Shown here: piece by piece, positions 7,849-15,814 of the stretch | Position numbering within the stretch: the first letter of the stretch is position 1 | Layout: the number at the start of each line of letters is the position of its first letter | Assembly: GCF_000159135.1 (NCBI RefSeq) | Contig: NZ_GG667521.1 | Location: forward strand, 3,621-67,620 | DNA from: Corynebacterium striatum ATCC 6940 | Lineage (GTDB): Bacteria > Actinomycetota > Actinomycetes > Mycobacteriales > Mycobacteriaceae | DNA length: 64,000 nt | Direction: 5' to 3' | Notes under the pieces: model-generated | What the model was told of the DNA's origin: nothing | Database searches by the model: none | What the model saw: the letters and a program-made list of their open reading frames with translations, nothing else | Position numbers and translations under genes: made by a program

Positions 7849-8487
7849 GTGATTAGGGTCTTGCTGGCAGATGACCACGAGATCGTTCGCCTCGGGCTGC
7901 GATCTGTGCTCGAAGGCGCAGAGGACATTGAGGTTGTCGGCGAGGTAGCAACGGCGGAGGCTGCGGTTTCCGCGGCGCAGGCCGGCGGTATCGACGTGAT
8001 CTTGATGGATCTTCGTTTTGGCGCAGGAATCGAGGGCACGCGCGTGATGGGTGGCGCTGAGGCAACCGCGGCCATTCGCTCCTCGATGAGCACTCCACCA
8101 AAGGTCCTGGTGGTAACAAACTATGACACGGATGCAGATATCCTCGGCGCCATCGAAGCAGGCGCTGTGGGATACCTGCTGAAGGATGCGCCGCCGCACG
8201 AGCTGCTGGCTGCCGTGCACTCGGCCGCGGATGGTGACTCTGCGCTTTCGCCGATTGTGGCGGACCGTCTCATGACGCGTGTGCGCACCCCTCGTACCTC
8301 GTTGACTCCACGCGAGCTAGAGGTACTCAAGCTCGTGGCCGCGGGCGCGTCAAATCGCGAGATTGGACAGGACCTTATGCTTTCGGAAGCCACGGTGAAG
8401 TCGCACCTGGTACATATTTACGACAAGCTGGGGGTGCGCTCCCGTACTTCTGCTGTAGCAGCAGCCCGCGAACAAGGCGTTCTTTAG
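7849..8487 (+). CDS. hrrA: Response regulator HrrA, NarL/FixJ family
   Basis: Transcription factor of 212 residues. The receiver domain (about 1-120) has the acidic pair DDH, the phospho-acceptor Asp54 in VILMDLRF, and the conserved Lys in GYLLKDAPP. The LuxR-type helix-turn-helix follows (TPRELEVLKLVAAGASNREI, then ATVKSHLVHIYDKL). In Corynebacterium HrrA controls haem oxygenase, haem synthesis and respiratory genes. GTG start with AGGAGG 9 bases upstream; 42 bp after hrrS. HrrA and ChrA are close paralogues, so the symbol depends on synteny. Confidence 0.88.
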   Translation: MIRVLLADDHEIVRLGLRSVLEGAEDIEVVGEVATAEAAVSAAQAGGIDVILMDLRFGAGIEGTRVMGGAEATAAIRSSMSTPPKVLVVTNYDTDADILGAIEAGAVGYLLKDAPPHELLAAVHSAADGDSALSPIVADRLMTRVRTPRTSLTPRELEVLKLVAAGASNREIGQDLMLSEATVKSHLVHIYDKLGVRSRTSAVAAAREQGVL

Positions 8488-8506
8488 AAGGGGCTTTTGT
8501 CGGAAC

Positions 8507-9139
8507 TTAGTCCTGTAAACGCTTCTGGATTTCAGCAGTGATGTTATCGATCTCGCCCTCGATGGTCTTGTGAACACGGCGGCGCTGCTGATCGGTCATG
8601 AACTCAGCGTTATCGATGGAGGCTTCCACCTCGGTCAGGCGCTCCTTGATGTCGCGCTTAAAGCCAGCCGGAAGGTTGGATTCCTTAAGGGAGTTACGGA
8701 TACCTGTGGTGCGTGCCTTCAGGGAAGCTCCATGGCCGGAGAAGGAAGCGAGCTGGTCAGTAGTCAGGCCTGCCTTTTTGGCACGGTTGGCCTCCAGCTG
8801 GCCTTGAGCGGCTACGACGCCGCGGTAAATGAGCGGCAGGAGCAGCGGCGCAGCGGTTCGCAATGCGCCTGCGTAGCGCTTGACATTGTTCTTGTTTAGA
8901 CGGCCATTCTTGAGCTTATCCAGCTCCAGCTGTGCCATCTTCTTTTCATGCTTGCGGCGCTTCTTTAACCCCTTTTCCTCGGACTTGATGAGTGCCTTCT
9001 CTTGCTTTGCCAGCAGCTTCTGCTGGCGCTTCTGTGCCTTGGAGGCTTCCTTAACTTCCGCCTTTACGCGGGTTTTAGCTGCTTTGAGCTCCGCGCGTGC
9101 TTCGCGGCGGGCCTTCTTAATCTTCTTAATAATGCTCAT
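8507..9139 (-). CDS. Lysine-rich coiled-coil protein, DUF6474-like
   Basis: Protein of 210 residues. The first 100 are extremely rich in Lys, Arg, Glu and Ala (KKIKKARREARAELKAAKTR) and should form a long charged coiled coil. A short hydrophobic segment (LRTAAPLLLPLIYRGVVAA) could touch the membrane, followed by a second helical domain. It resembles the DUF6474 protein that sits beside hrrA in corynebacteria. AAAGGATG lies before the ATG at 9139, which I prefer to starts at 9145 and 9169. Function unknown. Confidence 0.8.
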   Translation of the reverse strand: MSIIKKIKKARREARAELKAAKTRVKAEVKEASKAQKRQQKLLAKQEKALIKSEEKGLKKRRKHEKKMAQLELDKLKNGRLNKNNVKRYAGALRTAAPLLLPLIYRGVVAAQGQLEANRAKKAGLTTDQLASFSGHGASLKARTTGIRNSLKESNLPAGFKRDIKERLTEVEASIDNAEFMTDQQRRRVHKTIEGEIDNITAEIQKRLQD

Positions 9140-9202
9140 TTTCATCCTTTGCTTTTTGTCTGGGTTCAACTTTACCTTGCTGTTCTATTAAGCTCACCCG
9201 TT

Positions 9203-10669
9203 GTGAAGGATGTGCTTGGTGCTGCGGACCTCGTGGGGTGTCGTTATAGGCTCGTGCAGCGGCGTGCCCACCCGGAGATTCCGCGCACGCATGCTTCGCT
9301 GGCTAGGGCCGAGCGGCATGCTGCGGCTGTCGACGCAGCCTTGGCGAATTTGCCGGTTAAGGCACCCGGGCGTTTCCGACGCATCGATATTGAAGGGGAT
9401 GAGTGGGAACGCTCCATGGCCACGCTGGAGGCGCTGGCTTATGGCTACACGCACATCACTAATGCCGTCTTTGCCACCGATGAATGGAAGGTGGAGGTAG
9501 ATCTTCTCCTGCAAGAGGGCGAAAAGTACACACCAGTTATCGTGTCGAATCACCGCGTCGCTCGGCGCAATGAGAGGGCACGCACTCTGGCGGTGCCGAC
9601 TCATCGCATCGGTTTGAGCGAGCCGCTTGAGATGCCGTACAAGATTCGCCACCATGCCGTGGATGGTTACCGGCTGGCATTTGCGGCGCTGGCGCTGGAG
9701 GAGTTGGGCTTGAACTCTGGCCGGGGCGGCGCGATTGGGCAGGATCGCTCCCAAGCCTTTTTTACTGACACGTCCCGTTACAACGTTGAGGGTGCGCTAG
9801 CGCAGCCTCTGCCGACGGGGCCGCGTCGGGTAAAAGAATGTGCGACGTGCCGTTTCTGGCAGCTTTGCGAGCCTGAGTTGGGAGAGCGCGATGACATCTC
9901 GTTGTTCTTGCCGGGCGATCGTGCGAACCCATACCGGGAGCGCGGCATTGAGACAGTGCAGGCGCTTATCGACGCCCATCTTGGCGAACCTTCTCAGTTG
10001 GCCCAGGCCTGGCGGGACGGGCAGCCGCTGCTGCGGCGCGCGGCGGCGTCGCCAAGCGTGGGCATCGAAGTGCCCCGTGCCGACGTGGAAGTAGACGTGG
10101 ACATGGAGGCCTATCTCGACCAAGGCGCCTATCTCTGGGGCGCTTGGTACCAGGGCGAGTATCGCGCATTCGTGACGTGGGAGCCGCTCGGTGGCAGAGC
10201 TGAGGCGGCAAACTTTGAGGAATTCTGGTCCTGGCTCATGGGCCTGCGCGCGGAAGCACACGCTGCGGGTAAGACCTTTGCTGCGTATTGCTACTCGGCG
10301 CACGGGGAGAACCACTGGATGCGGATGTCAGCGAAGCGCTTTGGCAGACCTGCCCTGGCGGAGGTGGAGGAATTCATCTCTTCGGGCGAGTGGGTCGATA
10401 TGTTTGTGCATGTCAAGCGTAATTTCGCGGGCCCTTATGGCCTGGGGCTGAAGACGGTGGCGCCGCTGGCCGGATTTGAGTGGCCGGAGGACTTCGACGG
10501 CGAGGAATCCGTCAACGCAAGGCGCGAAGCTTTGGCCGGTGATCTTAAAGTTCGCCAGCAGATCCTTGACTACAACGCAGGCGATGTACAAGCCACCCGC
10601 GCAATCCGCGAGTTCATGAGCGCCGACGCGCCAGGCGTGCCCAATCTTGGAGCCATTTCCGTCCCCTAA
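9203..10669 (+). CDS. TM0106-type RecB-like nuclease
   Basis: Protein of 488 residues combining a RecB/Cas4-like nuclease region with a C-terminal ribonuclease-H-like (YprB) domain. The middle carries a Cys pair in KECATCRFWQLCEPE, which with an upstream Cys could bind an iron-sulphur cluster as in related RecB-like nucleases. The C-terminal part has the RNase-H-like pattern SVGIEVPRADVEVDVDMEAY and ends with LDYNAGDVQATRAIREF. I chose the GTG at 9203 because protein similarity begins at LGAADLVGCRYRLVQRR; longer frames overlap the neighbouring gene. Its DNA target is unknown. Confidence 0.8.
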   Translation: MKDVLGAADLVGCRYRLVQRRAHPEIPRTHASLARAERHAAAVDAALANLPVKAPGRFRRIDIEGDEWERSMATLEALAYGYTHITNAVFATDEWKVEVDLLLQEGEKYTPVIVSNHRVARRNERARTLAVPTHRIGLSEPLEMPYKIRHHAVDGYRLAFAALALEELGLNSGRGGAIGQDRSQAFFTDTSRYNVEGALAQPLPTGPRRVKECATCRFWQLCEPELGERDDISLFLPGDRANPYRERGIETVQALIDAHLGEPSQLAQAWRDGQPLLRRAAASPSVGIEVPRADVEVDVDMEAYLDQGAYLWGAWYQGEYRAFVTWEPLGGRAEAANFEEFWSWLMGLRAEAHAAGKTFAAYCYSAHGENHWMRMSAKRFGRPALAEVEEFISSGEWVDMFVHVKRNFAGPYGLGLKTVAPLAGFEWPEDFDGEESVNARREALAGDLKVRQQILDYNAGDVQATRAIREFMSADAPGVPNLGAISVP

Positions 10670-10741
10670 GCCTTAGACCTCTTACCTTGACGGTGAGCCC
10701 TGTCTGGCCCACCGACGACAGTGAATACGACTCTGACCACG

Positions 10742-10766
10742 AGCCCGAGACTGGTACGGGCTTTTA
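10742..10766 (+). terminator. Terminator after the RecB-like nuclease
   Basis: AGCCCG / CGGGCT stem (10742-10747 with 10757-10762) followed by TTTT. It touches the stop codon of the convergent membrane-protein gene. Confidence 0.65.
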
Positions 10767-12044
10767 GAGGAGCAGAAGCGGGGCCAAGATGACGAGGCCA
10801 AGTGCGACCTGCTCCCAGGGGACAGTGGTCTCTGGGGCTGGACCCTCGACCTTTTTCTGTAGAACGGCTTTTTGCGCCTTCACGGCCCGGACGATGAAGA
10901 TGGGGTAGACCGCGAGCGAGCCGAGGCACAGCAGCGTTGCCAGAATCATGGCCCACGAGCTGGAGGTACCCATCCAGATGGCCACGCCGCCATTGATGAA
11001 AGTCGCGCGCAGCAAGCCCGCGCGGTTAAGCTCACGCAGGCCAGCGCGGGTAGCAGCGGGTCCGCCGCCCATCGTGGTGGGCAGCAGGTAGCTCATCACA
11101 CCGAACAACAACTGCGCGGCGAAGCCAATCACCAAAGCTAGCGTTGGGATAGCCGGCTCAGAACTAAAGAAGTGCTGCACCGTGTAATAGGTCAGCGCGC
11201 CCACCAACCAAAAGGCGGCAGCCAGTATGGAGACAGACGGGTAGTTGATGCGCCCGCGCGGATCTTTGGCCACAGTGAGGACATTGCCTACCCAGCCCTC
11301 GAGGCTAAGTATCCAGCCCAGGCAATAGACGATGAGTCCGGCTTCAGGGTGGTTCACAATCGTGCCCAACAGGGTGACCACAATGCCAACCGCCAGCAGC
11401 GTGAAGCTCGAGCGCATCCGCTTGTTGACGCCCTTGGTGCGCCAGATGGAGGGGAACAAGATGGTCAGCGAACCTGCGGCTGCCAGCCCAACGAAACCGC
11501 CAACGTTGGCGGTGACGTGCGCGATGAGTAGGCGTGGATGTGCCGGATAAACCGAGAGCAACGCGCCCAGAGTAGCGCCCACCGCCAGGAAGAATGCCGA
11601 GGCTACATAGGCCGCAATCACCGGACGGAAGCGCTTGTCCTTTGCCTCACGCCATTGCCCAAAGAGGGAAACTCCATGCCAGGCCACCATTGCGGCAACA
11701 ATCGTGGCGCCCACCTGCGTCAGAATCCAGTGCTGCTCCCAAGCCTTGTGGAGGAGCTGGCCGATGAGGACCAAGACAACGCCCGCATTGAGCATATAGA
11801 TGCGATAGAGCTGGCGCGGCCGGGCGGAATCAGGAAGGCGTGCTTGGACGAACTTCTCAGTCAGGTGTTGCGACCACACCACGATGGAATTGGTCAGGAT
11901 GCCCAGCGTAAACAGGTGAATGAGCACCCAGCGGGCGTTAGGGGTGAAAGTATGGAGCGCACCCACGATGATGAAGACCATCATCCATATAGTCACGGGA
12001 CGAGAAGCCCGTCGATGCCACGTGCGTGCTGACCACTTATCCAT
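10764..12044 (-). CDS. Multi-spanning membrane protein, copper-oxidase membrane-domain type
   Basis: Integral membrane protein of 426 residues with about 11-12 hydrophobic helices and several conserved-looking His (GALHTF, WVLIHLFTLG, WSQHLTEK, LIAHVTANVGG). The HLFTLGILTNSIVVWSQH segment resembles the membrane domain fused to copper nitrite reductases or multicopper oxidases in Actinobacteria. No copper oxidase domain follows here, so it would be a stand-alone form. Its ATG lies 11 bp after the MFS stop codon, so it is the second gene of that operon. A role in haem or metal handling is only a guess. Confidence 0.65.
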   Translation of the reverse strand: MDKWSARTWHRRASRPVTIWMMVFIIVGALHTFTPNARWVLIHLFTLGILTNSIVVWSQHLTEKFVQARLPDSARPRQLYRIYMLNAGVVLVLIGQLLHKAWEQHWILTQVGATIVAAMVAWHGVSLFGQWREAKDKRFRPVIAAYVASAFFLAVGATLGALLSVYPAHPRLLIAHVTANVGGFVGLAAAGSLTILFPSIWRTKGVNKRMRSSFTLLAVGIVVTLLGTIVNHPEAGLIVYCLGWILSLEGWVGNVLTVAKDPRGRINYPSVSILAAAFWLVGALTYYTVQHFFSSEPAIPTLALVIGFAAQLLFGVMSYLLPTTMGGGPAATRAGLRELNRAGLLRATFINGGVAIWMGTSSSWAMILATLLCLGSLAVYPIFIVRAVKAQKAVLQKKVEGPAPETTVPWEQVALGLVILAPLLLL

Positions 12045-12055
12045 AAAACACGAGT

Positions 12056-13207
12056 TTATTCGTTTTTTCTCAAGGTCAAAGTCAGCACAGTAAGTGCCAC
12101 CGCGAGCCCCGTATAGACTACGACGAAGCCGGCCCAGGGGAGGGCGTCGAAAAGCAGCCCTGCCACCGCGCCCACCACGGAAGAGCCGAAGTAATAACAA
12201 AACACGTACATGCTTGAAGCCTCAGCGCGGTCGTGCGTGGCAAGGTGGCCCACCCAACCTGAAGCCGTGGAGTGCGCTGCGAAGAATCCCACCGTCAGTG
12301 CCACGATTCCTACCAACACCACCGGCAGCGGGCCAGCGCATAGCGCGATGCCCACCGTGAAAAGTAGCGACGAGGCGAACAACGTCTTGCCATGACCAAT
12401 CTGCTGCACCAACTTGCCCGCGCGTGCTGAGGACCACGTGCCGGTGAGGTAGAAGAGGAACACCGAACCCGCCAACGCCGGGGCGAGACCGAAATGCTCA
12501 ATGAGCCTAAATCCCAAGAAGTTATACATGGACACGAAGGTGCCCATCGCCAAAAATGCGACTAGGAACAGGGGCGCGAGCTGGCGATTATGCCAATGGG
12601 CGAAGATGGCGCGCAGTTCATTGCCCAAGCGGATGGACTTCGGCGTGAAGTTGCGCTGCGCAGGAAGCAGGATGATGCAGATCGCCGCGAAGAGCAGGGA
12701 GACGCAGGCAGAACCGAGTAGCGCCCAGCGCCAAGAACTAAATTCCAAAATTCCCGTGGGGATAAGACGCCCGCTAAGGCCCCCAATGGAGGTGCCGGCA
12801 ATATAGAGACCCATCGCGCGGGCAAGATCCTTGGCGTCGAGTTCTTCCGAGAGCCAGGCCATTGCCGTGGCAGGTGCGCCAGCCATCACTGCACCTTGGA
12901 GGCCGCGCAACGCGATGAGCGTGGCGGCATTCGGGGCTAGTGGCACCACGAGCCCGAGCACCGTCGCTGCGATGGCGGAGATGATAAGCAGACGCCCGCG
13001 GCCGAAGCGCTCCGACAGGATCGAGGCGGGGACCACGCATACAGCCAGCGAACCGGTCGCTGCAGAAATCGTCAGCGCGGCTTGCGTGGAGCTTAGACCC
13101 ATCTGGGCGACCAAGGTCGGCAGCATGGCCTGTGTGGTGTACAAACAGGAGAAGATTGCGAGGCCCACGAAGAGCATCGCGAGTGTGGCGCGCCGGGTTC
13201 TGGTCAT
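12056..13207 (-). CDS. MFS transporter, probable exporter
   Basis: Membrane transporter of 383 residues with 12 predicted helices. The motif SERFGRGRLLI between helices 2 and 3 is the MFS motif A region. It belongs to the YnfM/drug-efflux-like branch. The ATG at 13207 begins MTRTRRATLAMLF; longer versions would read back across the divergent LysR gene. It is the first gene of an operon with the membrane protein downstream and faces a LysR regulator across a 156-bp spacer. LysR-divergent MFS genes are often controlled by that regulator. Substrate unknown. Confidence 0.87.
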   Translation of the reverse strand: MTRTRRATLAMLFVGLAIFSCLYTTQAMLPTLVAQMGLSSTQAALTISAATGSLAVCVVPASILSERFGRGRLLIISAIAATVLGLVVPLAPNAATLIALRGLQGAVMAGAPATAMAWLSEELDAKDLARAMGLYIAGTSIGGLSGRLIPTGILEFSSWRWALLGSACVSLLFAAICIILLPAQRNFTPKSIRLGNELRAIFAHWHNRQLAPLFLVAFLAMGTFVSMYNFLGFRLIEHFGLAPALAGSVFLFYLTGTWSSARAGKLVQQIGHGKTLFASSLLFTVGIALCAGPLPVVLVGIVALTVGFFAAHSTASGWVGHLATHDRAEASSMYVFCYYFGSSVVGAVAGLLFDALPWAGFVVVYTGLAVALTVLTLTLRKNE

Positions 13208-13264
13208 GCATCTAGGATGCTCGCCACCAACGCATGTGTAAAATGTGTGAAACCATATATTTCC

Positions 13265-13307
13265 ATGCATGACATGCATGATGAGATGCGCATGGCGTGA
13301 TACGCAT
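13265..13307. promoter_or_regulatory. Candidate LysR operators in the divergent promoter
   Basis: A perfect 15-base palindrome, ATGCATG-A-CATGCAT (13265-13279), is followed by ATGCG-N12-CGCAT (13286-13290 with 13303-13307), close to the T-N11-A pattern bound by LysR proteins. Both lie between the MFS gene and the LysR gene. Confidence 0.5.
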
Positions 13308-13363
13308 GGCATAGCGAGCATGATTTTGCTCGGCAGGAAGAAACTACAGGAAGAATCCAAGCG

Positions 13364-14269
13364 ATGAATCTCGAGGATGTGCGCGGAGTAGTCGCCGTGG
13401 CCGAGCAAGGTTTGGTGGGTGCTGCAGCTGATGACCTGGGGATCTCCCAATCGGCGTTGACTCGGCGTGTGCAGCGAATTGAGCAGCAGCTCGGGGCAAA
13501 CTTGTTCTCCCGCACAGGGCGGCGGCTGGTCCTCAACTCCCGCGGGGTGGCCTTTGTTCAACATGCGCGGACTATGCTCAACGCGCAGACCGCTGCGCGC
13601 GATGCGGTGGCACGCCTTATGGATCCTGAGCGGGGAACCGTGCGCCTTGACTTCATGCATTCGTTGGGCACTTGGATGGTCCCTGACCTGGTCAAGGCCT
13701 ATCGCGCCCAGCACCCGCACGTCGATATACGGCTACACCAAGGAGCCGCGCGTGAGCTCGTCGAGCGCGTGCTTGCCGGCGAGTCGGACCTCGCCCTTGT
13801 GGGCCCGCGTCCGGCAGGGGTGGCGCAGTCAGGCGAATCGGCGCCCTCATCGAGCGTGACGGAAATTGGCTGGCACCAGATTGAGCTGCAGCGTCTCGGC
13901 CTCGCCGTGCCTGAGGGGCATTGGGCAGCGGGGCGGCAAAGCGTGGACATCGCTGATTTCCGCGATGAGCCATTCATCGGCATGTTGCCTGGCTATGGCA
14001 CGCGCATGCTTCTCGATGCCCTCGCTACCAAAGCGGGATTCTCCCCGCGGCTGGTGTTCGAATCGATGGAGCTGACCACTGTGGCCGGGCTTGTCGACGC
14101 CGGACTCGGCACCGCACTGCTTCCCCTCGACGACCCTTATCTCCAAGCCCGCAACCTCATCCCGTTGGAGCCACCTGCCTTCCGCGAACTCGGCCTCGTG
14201 TGGCGCCCCGGCGATGACGCCCCGCCCGTGGAGCAGTTTCGCGACTTCATCATGGCGCGCTCAGTCTGA
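13364..14269 (+). CDS. LysR family transcriptional regulator
   Basis: Regulator of 301 residues. The N-terminal winged helix (about 1-60) reads MNLEDVRGVVAVAEQG then ISQSALTRRVQRIEQQLGA, the LysR recognition pattern. The C-terminal periplasmic-binding-protein-like sensor domain begins near residue 90 (TVRLDFMHSLGTWMVPDLV). AGGAAG precedes the ATG. It is divergent from the MFS operon and most likely controls it and itself. The effector is unknown. Confidence 0.9.
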   Translation: MNLEDVRGVVAVAEQGLVGAAADDLGISQSALTRRVQRIEQQLGANLFSRTGRRLVLNSRGVAFVQHARTMLNAQTAARDAVARLMDPERGTVRLDFMHSLGTWMVPDLVKAYRAQHPHVDIRLHQGAARELVERVLAGESDLALVGPRPAGVAQSGESAPSSSVTEIGWHQIELQRLGLAVPEGHWAAGRQSVDIADFRDEPFIGMLPGYGTRMLLDALATKAGFSPRLVFESMELTTVAGLVDAGLGTALLPLDDPYLQARNLIPLEPPAFRELGLVWRPGDDAPPVEQFRDFIMARSV

Positions 14270-14306
14270 CGGCTTAAGGGACATTTGGCCCTTAAGCCGT
14301 CTGACT
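14263..14306. repeat. Long hairpin overlapping the LysR stop codon
   Basis: Arms of 18 bases with one mismatch (14263-14280 and 14289-14306; core CGGCTTAAGGG / CCCTTAAGCCG) and an 8-base loop. No T-tract follows on the plus strand. It could end LysR transcripts or protect their 3' ends. Confidence 0.6.
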
Positions 14307-14309
14307 GGG

Positions 14310-14339
14310 GCAAGAAAAAGACCGCCCGGAGGCGGTCTT
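14310..14339 (-). terminator. Terminator of sodA
   Basis: AGACCGCC / GGCGGTCT stem (14319-14326 with 14331-14338); read on the minus strand it is followed by TTTTTCTT. Confidence 0.85.
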
Positions 14340-14367
14340 AACCAATGCAAGCTAACGCGTATGCGGC

Positions 14368-14970
14368 TTACTTGGAAGCTGCAGCGAAGCGCTCTGCAAC
14401 GTCATCCCAGTTGAAGACGTTCCAGACAGCCTTGACGTAGTCAGCCTTAACGTTCTTGTACTGCAGGTAGAAAGCGTGCTCCCACATATCGAGCATGAGC
14501 AGCGGGGTGAAGTTGATGGAGGTGTTGCCCTGCTGATCGGTCAGCTGCTCAACGAGGAGGCGGCCAGCGATGTGGTCGTAGCCCAGGACAGCCCAGCCGG
14601 AGCCCTGCAGGCCAAGAGCCGCAGCGTTGAAGGCCTTCTGGAAAGCCTCGAAGGAACCGAAGTCACGGTTGATAGCCTCAGCCAGCTCGCCGGTTGGCTC
14701 GCCGCCACCGTTAGGGCCAAGGTTCTTCCAGAAGATGGAGTGGTTGGTGTGGCCACCCAGGTTGAAAGCAAGGTTCTTGTACAGAGCGCGGAGGCGGTCT
14801 GCATTGCCCTCGCCCTTAATCTCAGCGTCGATAGCCTCGAGAGCTGCGTTTGCGCCAGCAACATAGTTTGCGTGGTGCTTGGTGTGGTGCAGCTCCATGA
14901 TCTCTGCGGAGATGTGTGGCTCGAGAGCGTCGTATGCGTAGTCGAGTTCTGGGAGTTCGTAGACAGCCAT
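14368..14970 (-). CDS. sodA: Manganese/iron superoxide dismutase
   Basis: Cytoplasmic enzyme of 200 residues that converts superoxide to peroxide and oxygen. All family blocks are present: MAVYELPELDYAYDALEPHI at the start, metal ligands in HHTKHHANYV, NLGGHTNHSIFW, and the Asp/His ligands in LLMLDMWEHAFYL. The block GSGWAVLGYD and the overall type fit a manganese enzyme, but metal choice cannot be proved from sequence. AAAGGAATT precedes the ATG at 14970. It is a single gene with its own terminator, divergent from msrA, which also protects against oxidation. Confidence 0.97.
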   Translation of the reverse strand: MAVYELPELDYAYDALEPHISAEIMELHHTKHHANYVAGANAALEAIDAEIKGEGNADRLRALYKNLAFNLGGHTNHSIFWKNLGPNGGGEPTGELAEAINRDFGSFEAFQKAFNAAALGLQGSGWAVLGYDHIAGRLLVEQLTDQQGNTSINFTPLLMLDMWEHAFYLQYKNVKADYVKAVWNVFNWDDVAERFAAASK

Positions 14971-15163
14971 TGTTAATTCCTTTCTTTGGGTACGGTGCCC
15001 AATGATAGGAGCGCTGAAAGAATTCCGCCACAATTTATCCGGAACGAATTACGCTCGGGGCGCGTTAAAACCTATATGGGCCGTCATGGGGCGGTGTGCG
15101 AACGCCTGCCCCGTGGGCGAAGTTGCCGCCCAAATACCCCAAGACAACGAGCAAGGAGATGTC

Positions 15164-15814
15164 ATGTCGTGGTTGTTTAAGCCGGAACCAAAGATTGTGA
15201 ACAGGGAAGATGCCCTTCCCGGCCGTGCGGAGCCGATCCTGGATCCACGCCCGCACGCGGTGCTCGGCACTCCGATCACTGGCCCGTGGAAAGAGGGACA
15301 GAAGTCCCTTCTGATCGCTATCGGCTGTTTCTGGGGCGCGGAGAAAATGTTCTGGGAAACCCCCGGTGTGGAGTCCACGTCCGTTGGCTATGCCGGTGGC
15401 ACCACCCCGAACCCTACGTACTACGAGGTCTGCCGCGGCCTGACTAACCACGCTGAGACCGTGCAGATTACCTATGATCCCGCGCAGGTTAGCCTGCATG
15501 ACTTGGTGGTCAAGGCCTTGGAAGCCCACGATCCCACACAAGGTTTTCGGCAGGGCAATGACGTGGGCACGCAGTACCGTTCCGCGTTCTACCCAGAGAC
15601 TGAGGAAGAGCGTGCGGAGATCCAGGAGATCGTGGATTCCTACGCAGGTAAGCTTGCCGACGCCGGCTTCGGTGACACCACCACTGAGGTCAAGCTCCTC
15701 TCAGAGACGGACTCCGGTGCCTACTACCTCGCCGAGGACGAGCACCAGCAATACCTGCACAAGAACCCCAACGGCTACTGCCCGCACCACTCTACTGGCG
15801 TCAAGTGCGGCTAG
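15164..15814 (+). CDS. msrA: Peptide-methionine (S)-S-oxide reductase MsrA
   Basis: Repair enzyme of 216 residues that reduces methionine-S-sulphoxide in proteins. The catalytic motif GCFWG carries the active Cys at about residue 55. The family block GYAGGTTPNPTYYEVC and resolving Cys residues near the C-terminus (NPNGYCPHHSTGVKCG) are present. AAGGAGATGTC precedes the ATG. The 193-bp spacer to divergent sodA would hold both promoters. The 3' end overlaps the convergent hydrolase gene by 4 bp. Confidence 0.96.
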   Translation: MSWLFKPEPKIVNREDALPGRAEPILDPRPHAVLGTPITGPWKEGQKSLLIAIGCFWGAEKMFWETPGVESTSVGYAGGTTPNPTYYEVCRGLTNHAETVQITYDPAQVSLHDLVVKALEAHDPTQGFRQGNDVGTQYRSAFYPETEEERAEIQEIVDSYAGKLADAGFGDTTTEVKLLSETDSGAYYLAEDEHQQYLHKNPNGYCPHHSTGVKCG

